The position numbers were made by a program, and so were the translations under genes. Shown in pieces: positions 59,455-64,000 of a stretch of 64,000 nt of DNA; position 1 is the first letter of the stretch; the number at the start of each line of letters is the position of its first letter. Source of the stretch: HGM11368 sp051883415 (GTDB lineage Bacteria > Bacillota > Clostridia > Christensenellales > UBA3700); assembly GCA_051883415.1 (NCBI GenBank), contig JBJETR010000041.1, positions 52,210 to 116,209 on the forward strand, read 5' to 3'. The notes beneath the pieces are model-generated. The model ran no database searches. It was not told the origin of the DNA and saw nothing but the letters and a program-made list of their open reading frames with translations.

Positions 59455-60408
59455 TTAGTCGTTTTGTTTAGATATTACGGCATATTTTTGTGCCCAGCCC
59501 ACGGGATAAAGCGACCTTTTGGAGCGTCTAAGTCCCTCCAATCCCATATCCTCTTGTCTATTGACCAGGCGACAATTTCCAAAGTGCTTTTTGGCAAACA
59601 TTTGGCATATAGCGGGATAAACGCCGTTGTAGGCAATATCCCCCTTTTCGATATGCGTTATCCCCACACCCGACGGAGTAATCTCGCCCATGCTAAAGGC
59701 AATAATCTTGCCGTCATACTCGATGACGTCGGCAAAACAACGAGGACACACACCTACTCTACTAAGAGCCATTTTGACTAACTTGAGTTCGTCGGCTTCG
59801 GTGTCGCTATACTCTTCGTCAAAGGACTTGGTGCTTTGCCAGCCCGATATCAGTTGCATAACCTTGTCGTAGTCGCTAGGTTGATAATCTCTAAACACGT
59901 AGCCTTTGCCGTCAACCGAAGTACTATACGTTTGGACAAATCTCTTGATATGATTGCGCTTAGAATGGTACTTTTTGCCTTCGAGGTTTATTAAGTCGTG
60001 AGGATTGTAGAGATATTCGTCGTAGTCGTGATTGATTACCAACTTATATTTGTCGCTATCCAGCAGTTGCACGTATTCTTCGGGCGTGCTCATAACGTAC
60101 ATCTTCTCGCCTTGACTTAGACAAAACTTCGCCAAATCGTCGTACGCCGCCTTTATTTTGTCAATAGTGGTGAGTGGCGGTAGATAGACGTAGCCGTCGA
60201 CCTCGCTCTCCTCGTCAAAGTACTCGGCGTGAGGCAAAAATCGTAGATAAATCACCCCGTTTTCGTAGGCGATTTGCATACTTTCAAAATTAAAAAACTT
60301 CCAACCTTTGAGGTACAATGGAGAGTATTCGCTACCGTTGTACTCCGTCTTAGCCAAAATTTTGTCTATCTCGCAAAAATCTTGCTCCTCAATTCTTCTA
60401 AATTGCAT
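59455..60408 (-). CDS. DUF2156 / LPG-synthase-C-like acyltransferase
   Basis: A 317-residue cytoplasmic protein with two GNAT-like halves. The block LEGKKYHSKRNHIKRF near residue 150 is characteristic of DUF2156, the domain shared with the soluble part of lysyl-phosphatidylglycerol synthase MprF. Stand-alone members have unknown substrates, possibly aminoacyl transfer. The ATG at 60408 is preferred because AAGGAA lies just before it; an in-frame GTG upstream is less likely. Confidence 0.82.
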   Translation of the reverse strand: MQFRRIEEQDFCEIDKILAKTEYNGSEYSPLYLKGWKFFNFESMQIAYENGVIYLRFLPHAEYFDEESEVDGYVYLPPLTTIDKIKAAYDDLAKFCLSQGEKMYVMSTPEEYVQLLDSDKYKLVINHDYDEYLYNPHDLINLEGKKYHSKRNHIKRFVQTYSTSVDGKGYVFRDYQPSDYDKVMQLISGWQSTKSFDEEYSDTEADELKLVKMALSRVGVCPRCFADVIEYDGKIIAFSMGEITPSGVGITHIEKGDIAYNGVYPAICQMFAKKHFGNCRLVNRQEDMGLEGLRRSKRSLYPVGWAQKYAVISKQND

Positions 60409-60416
60409 ATATTTCC

Positions 60417-60446
60417 TTGCCACGTACAGCCTAAATTTGGTATAAT
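60417..60446 (+). promoter_or_regulatory. Promoter placing +1 at the start codon of the gene at 60453
   Basis: TTGCCA (60417-60422), 18-bp spacer, TATAAT (60441-60446). Six bases lie between -10 and the ATG. Confidence 0.7.
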
Positions 60447-60452
60447 TCCTTT

Positions 60453-60956
60453 ATGAAAACTACCTTTAGATACAAACCAAACACGTGGATTGCCGTATCC
60501 TCTACCGTCCTATCAATTATACTATTGGTATGTGCGATTGTCAACGTTCTTAGACTTTGCGGTGTAAGAAATATGCAATCCTACAACTATCCGCTGGATA
60601 TTATAGCAACGGTAATATGCGTAGTCATGCCTACAATTTTGCTCTCGATGGTTTATCTCTCGGCATACACTCTCACCGAGCGTGGCATACGGTGCAATAT
60701 CGGAGTGTTTTTTCACACGATAAGCTATCAAGACGTATTGCTCATCAGGCAAGACAGTGACAAGACGATGCTGATATTGTATATCAAGACAGTCAAGCAA
60801 GGTCAGGTAGTCGACTCTCATAGCGGTATTCAAGCCAACATATTACAAGTTGGCGTGGACAAGAGGCACTTCGACTCCATAATAGACGCTATCAAAGCCC
60901 ACAACCCTCACACAATCTACGAGATATTGCCTATGGCACGTAAGGAGAAAAAATGA
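60453..60956 (+). CDS. PH-domain-like membrane protein, leaderless
   Basis: A 167-residue protein with two transmembrane helices (about 12-35 and 48-72) and then a beta-rich domain (YTLTERGIRCNIGVFFHTISYQDVLLI) resembling bacterial PH (YdbS-type) domains. There is no ribosome binding site, and the -10 box is 6 bases from the ATG. The 3' end overlaps rdgB by 4 bp, so it leads the operon. Function unknown. Confidence 0.72.
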   Translation: MKTTFRYKPNTWIAVSSTVLSIILLVCAIVNVLRLCGVRNMQSYNYPLDIIATVICVVMPTILLSMVYLSAYTLTERGIRCNIGVFFHTISYQDVLLIRQDSDKTMLILYIKTVKQGQVVDSHSGIQANILQVGVDKRHFDSIIDAIKAHNPHTIYEILPMARKEKK

Positions 60957-61540
60957 AAGCGGTTTTAGCTAGCAACAACGCTCACAAGCTTCAAGAAATC
61001 AGAGCCATTTTGGGCGACTGTTTCGAGTATATATATTCGCTCAAAGAATTGGGCGTTGACGTCGAGGTTGAAGAAAACGGCAAGACCTTCGTCCAAAACG
61101 CAATCATCAAAGCAGACACGATATGCCGTATGACGGGACTTGTCGCAATAGCCGACGACAGCGGACTAGAGGTTGAGGCTTTAGGCGGTCAACCGGGAGT
61201 GTATTCGGCTCGCTTTGCGGGAGAGCCTTGCAACGACGACGCCAACAACGCACTACTACTCGATAAACTGCACGCACTTGAGAAGACTCAACCCATCAAT
61301 CGCAAGGCTCGTTTTGTGTCCGTGGTGGCTATTTGCTACCCCGACGGCTCGGGCAAATACGCCGAGGGATACGTAGCAGGCACTATTCTCGACGAGTACC
61401 GTGGTGACAAGGGCTTTGGCTACGATCCACTCTTCTATTGCAATCAACTCTCCAAGACCTTTGCCGAGGCTAGCATGGAAGAAAAGAACACCGTTTCGCA
61501 TCGTGCTATGGCATTGCAACGCTTGAGAGAAATGCTATGA
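60953..61540 (+). CDS. rdgB: XTP/dITP pyrophosphatase
   Basis: A 195-residue HAM1/RdgB enzyme that removes XTP and dITP to keep them out of DNA. ASNNAHKLQEI, ADDSGLEVEALGGQPGVYSAR and KGFGYDPLFY are the standard blocks. AAGGAG precedes the ATG. It overlaps both neighbours by 4 bp, a tightly coupled operon. Confidence 0.96.
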   Translation: MKAVLASNNAHKLQEIRAILGDCFEYIYSLKELGVDVEVEENGKTFVQNAIIKADTICRMTGLVAIADDSGLEVEALGGQPGVYSARFAGEPCNDDANNALLLDKLHALEKTQPINRKARFVSVVAICYPDGSGKYAEGYVAGTILDEYRGDKGFGYDPLFYCNQLSKTFAEASMEEKNTVSHRAMALQRLREML

Positions 61541-61995
61541 AAAGCATTGTCGTCATGTCCGACACTCACAATATCTTGCGTCCTACCGAGGAGTTTTTCG
61601 AGGTGTTGCAAGAGAGCGACTATATCTTTCATTTGGGTGACGGCAGTAGCGACGTAGAGCTGCTAAGGCAAGCCTTTGGCGACAAGGTCGTTGCCGTCAA
61701 GGGCAACTGCGACCACTCCGACCTACCCCTGCAAAGGATTGTGCAAGTGGAGAACGTCACGTTTTTGCTCACTCACGGACATTGCTACAAGGTCAAGTCC
61801 GACACTGTGGACTTACACACCGATTGTATTATCGAAGGTGTAAAGGTGGGCTTGTACGGACATACTCACCATGCACAGATAGACGTAGACGAGGGCGTAA
61901 CTCTCATCAATCCCGGTTCGCTCGGTTACGGCAGAACTTATTGCTACGTTACCGTGCAAGGCGATAGATTATTTAGCAAAATCGTAACACTTTAA
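61537..61995 (+). CDS. YfcE-family metallophosphodiesterase
   Basis: A 152-residue calcineurin-fold protein: VMSDTHN, HLGDGSSD, VKGNCDH, THGH and YGHTHHA give all metal ligands. The relatives cleave phosphodiester bonds of unknown natural substrate. rdgB-yfcE is a conserved pair in Bacillota. Confidence 0.93.
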   Translation: MKSIVVMSDTHNILRPTEEFFEVLQESDYIFHLGDGSSDVELLRQAFGDKVVAVKGNCDHSDLPLQRIVQVENVTFLLTHGHCYKVKSDTVDLHTDCIIEGVKVGLYGHTHHAQIDVDEGVTLINPGSLGYGRTYCYVTVQGDRLFSKIVTL

Positions 61996-62005
61996 GGACA
62001 AATAT

Positions 62006-63823
62006 ATGATTAGAAACGACGTAAGAAATATAGCAATCATTGCGCACGTTGACCACGGCAAAACTACTTTGGTCGACCAACTTCTTAGACAAAACCACGT
62101 CTTCCGCACGGGCGAAGCCGTGGTAGAGAGAGTTATGGACAGCGGAGATATAGAGAGGGAGAGAGGCATCACCATTCTTGCCAAAAACACCGCCGTCTTC
62201 TACAACGGAGTCAAAATCAACATCATCGACACCCCGGGACACGCCGACCTCGGCGGTGAAGTCGAGCGAATACTATCAATGGTAGACGGCGTTTTGTTGC
62301 TAGTCGATGCGGTTGAGGGCTGTATGCCACAGACTCGCTACGTACTCAAAAAAGCGTTAGGATTGGGCAAAAAACCTATCGTCGTCATCAACAAGGTAGA
62401 CCGTGGCGGAGATCCGGAGCAAGTCATCGACCAAGTGCTCGACCTATTCATAGAATTGGGTGCCAACGACGAGCAAATCGACTTCAAGACTGTCTTTGCC
62501 TCGGGCAAACAAGGTTGGGCAACCACTACCCTCGGCGAGCAAGGCAGCGATATGAAACCTTTGCTCGATATGATTATCAGCGAAATCCCTGCCCCTACGG
62601 GCGAAGTTGACGACGGATTGCAGATGATAGTGTGCAATATCGACTACGACGAATATATCGGCAGAATAGGCATAGGCAGAGTGGTAAGAGGCAACATTCA
62701 CACGGGTAGCAACGTTGCAGTCATTCACAACGACGGCAGTCACTACAACGCCAAGGTCGTCAAGCTCTACCAATTCGAAGGGCTCAAGAGGCGTGAATGT
62801 GAGTCGGGACAAGTGGGCGACATAGTTGCCGTCAGCGGTATCGAACAACTCAACATTGGCGAAACGATTTGCGACAGCGAAAAGATAGAACAACTGCCTT
62901 TCGTCAACATAGACGAGCCTACCCTATCCATGATGTTTATGGTCAACGACTCGCCTTTTGCTGGCAAGGAAGGCAAATACGTCACCAGCCGTCACTTAAG
63001 AGCAAGGCTATTCAAAGAAGTTATGACCAACGTAAGTATGAGAGTGGAAGAGACCGACAGTGCCGACTGCTTCAAGGTATACGGCAGAGGGGAATTGCAC
63101 CTGTCTATTCTCATCGAAAATATGCGCCGTGAGGGCTACGAATTCCAAGTTTCCCGTCCAAAAGTTATCTTCAAGGATATAGACGGCGTGCGATGCGAGC
63201 CCGTAGAAAATCTCGTGGTAGAAGTTCCCGACGACTACGTTGGCGTGGTTATGAACAAAATCGGTGCACGTAAAGGCGAGCTTGTCAACATGACTCCCGA
63301 CGAGCGTGGCGGCACTAAGTTAGAATTCAAAATCCCTTCTCGCGGACTTATCGGCTATCGCAACGAGATGCTCACCGACACCAGAGGCTTTGGCGTAATG
63401 AACCACACTCTCGACGGCTACGAGCCATACAAAGGCACGATTATAGAGCGTAATCGCGGCTCGGTAGTTGCCTTCGAGGACGGCACGACGACGGCATACG
63501 GCTTGTTCAACGCACAAGAACGCTCTACCCTATTCTTGGGCGCAGGCGTGGGTGTGTACGGCGGGCAAGTGGTAGGCGTCAACTCTCGTGAAGACGACCT
63601 CGTTGTCAACGTATGCAAAAAGAAACAGCTCACCAACAATCGTGCCAGCGGTGCAGACGAAGCCCTCAAGCTCATCACCCCTACCGTGATGTCTTTGGAG
63701 CAATGCTTAGAGTTTATCGCCGATGACGAACTCGTAGAAGTTACTCCGAAATCAATCAGGCTACGCAAGACCATTCTCAGTAAAGAGCTCAGAGCCAAAA
63801 TCGCAGCTAAAAACAAACAATAA
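62006..63823 (+). CDS. typA: Translational GTPase TypA (BipA)
   Basis: A 605-residue GTPase that binds 70S ribosomes and helps 50S assembly and stress adaptation. G1 AHVDHGKTTLV, ERGITI, DTPGHADLGGEVERIL, NKVDR, then EF-G-like domains III and V and the BipA-specific C-terminus. TAAGGACA precedes the ATG. It is the last gene of the plus-strand operon. Confidence 0.97.
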   Translation: MIRNDVRNIAIIAHVDHGKTTLVDQLLRQNHVFRTGEAVVERVMDSGDIERERGITILAKNTAVFYNGVKINIIDTPGHADLGGEVERILSMVDGVLLLVDAVEGCMPQTRYVLKKALGLGKKPIVVINKVDRGGDPEQVIDQVLDLFIELGANDEQIDFKTVFASGKQGWATTTLGEQGSDMKPLLDMIISEIPAPTGEVDDGLQMIVCNIDYDEYIGRIGIGRVVRGNIHTGSNVAVIHNDGSHYNAKVVKLYQFEGLKRRECESGQVGDIVAVSGIEQLNIGETICDSEKIEQLPFVNIDEPTLSMMFMVNDSPFAGKEGKYVTSRHLRARLFKEVMTNVSMRVEETDSADCFKVYGRGELHLSILIENMRREGYEFQVSRPKVIFKDIDGVRCEPVENLVVEVPDDYVGVVMNKIGARKGELVNMTPDERGGTKLEFKIPSRGLIGYRNEMLTDTRGFGVMNHTLDGYEPYKGTIIERNRGSVVAFEDGTTTAYGLFNAQERSTLFLGAGVGVYGGQVVGVNSREDDLVVNVCKKKQLTNNRASGADEALKLITPTVMSLEQCLEFIADDELVEVTPKSIRLRKTILSKELRAKIAAKNKQ

Positions 63824-63896
63824 TACTAAAATAATGTACACAATCCAAGATATAGTTATAGAAAAAATAAAAAATGAAAAACCCATTATATTTTTC

Positions 63897-63926
63897 TTGA
63901 CATATCTTGGGTGGGTGTGTTAAAAT
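63897..63926 (+). promoter_or_regulatory. Promoter of tRNA-Gly
   Basis: TTGACA (63897-63902), 18-bp spacer, TAAAAT (63921-63926), about 24 bp before the tRNA. Confidence 0.75.
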
Positions 63927-63949
63927 TGCAAAGCATTGATAATTGATAT

Positions 63950-64000
63950 GCGGGTGTAGTTCAATGGTAGAATCCCAGCCTTCCAAGCTGGTCGCGTGGG
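63950..64000 (+). tRNA. tRNA-Gly (UCC), 3' end cut by window edge
   Basis: GCGGGTG acceptor strand, D-arm GTTCAATGGTAGAA, anticodon stem CCAGC/GCTGG with loop CTTCCAA, giving anticodon TCC. The variable, T and final acceptor parts lie beyond position 64000. Confidence 0.93.

Noticed and set aside
1..64000. Prophage, transposon or plasmid region
   Set aside because: No integrase, transposase, phage structural gene, or toxin-antitoxin pair was recognised; accessory genes are of ordinary metabolic or membrane type.

Overview
The window looks like a moderately AT-rich chromosome segment of an anaerobic member of the Bacillota, probably class Clostridia. The grounds are a CIRCE-controlled hrcA, a ylbJ-type sporulation membrane gene, consensus sigma-A promoters, strong purine-rich ribosome binding sites, and a gene order that follows the Bacillota core. 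Closer placement (for example an uncultured gut Christensenellales-like lineage) is a guess. I see no prophage, insertion sequence, CRISPR array or plasmid gene.

Layout. 1-608 is the 5' part of hrcA on the minus strand, with a CIRCE operator. 788-12775 is an accessory region: small lipoproteins and membrane proteins, an M28 peptidase, a four-gene minus-strand cluster (GH18-like enzyme, membrane protein, DUF5054/GH38-like protein, metallophosphoesterase lipoprotein) that may process glycans, and a TetR regulator with a cation/proton antiporter. It sits between hemW and hrcA, which are usually close neighbours. 12887-15819 is lepA-hemW. 15912-17414 holds LUD, glycerophosphodiesterase and a 44-residue protein on the plus strand. 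17652-19628 is an Rrf2 regulator-cysteine desulfurase-IscU operon. 21225-35533 is a long minus-strand run read as GT-C membrane protein, comM, dprA, topA, trmFO, hslV, hslU, hisS, aspS, glyA. 35922-41964 is the ylxM-ffh-rpsP-khpA-rimM-trmD-DUF1292-rbgA-rnhB-yraN run, with rplS moved to its end under its own promoter. 42374-50390 is rpmF, plsX, rnc, an LRR protein, smc, ftsY. 50487-52701 is pta-ackA. 52821-55085 carries tmcAL and ylbJ on the plus strand. 55072-59345 is an aconitase-family hydratase, 5-formyl-THF cyclo-ligase, a fused rsmD-coaD gene and a coiled-coil protein. 60453-63823 is a plus-strand operon of a PH-like membrane protein, an XTP pyrophosphatase, a YfcE-type phosphodiesterase and typA. 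A tRNA-Gly gene is cut by the right edge.

Most genes serve translation, tRNA and rRNA modification, protein export (ffh, ftsY, ylxM), chromosome upkeep (smc, topA, dprA, comM) and proteolysis (hslUV). The main unexplained items are: (i) an apparent free-standing RNA gene between ftsY and ylxM-ffh, with a consensus promoter, three 42-bp repeat units each able to fold as an H-type pseudoknot with a compensatory base change, and its own terminator; (ii) a 22-bp dispersed element with a palindromic core, two copies of which abut a stop codon; (iii) a cluster of about 125-bp elements with inverted ends between ftsY and smc; (iv) an in-frame RsmD-CoaD fusion; (v) three membrane-protein genes that look leaderless; and (vi) a 56-bp block repeated upstream of two neighbouring genes.
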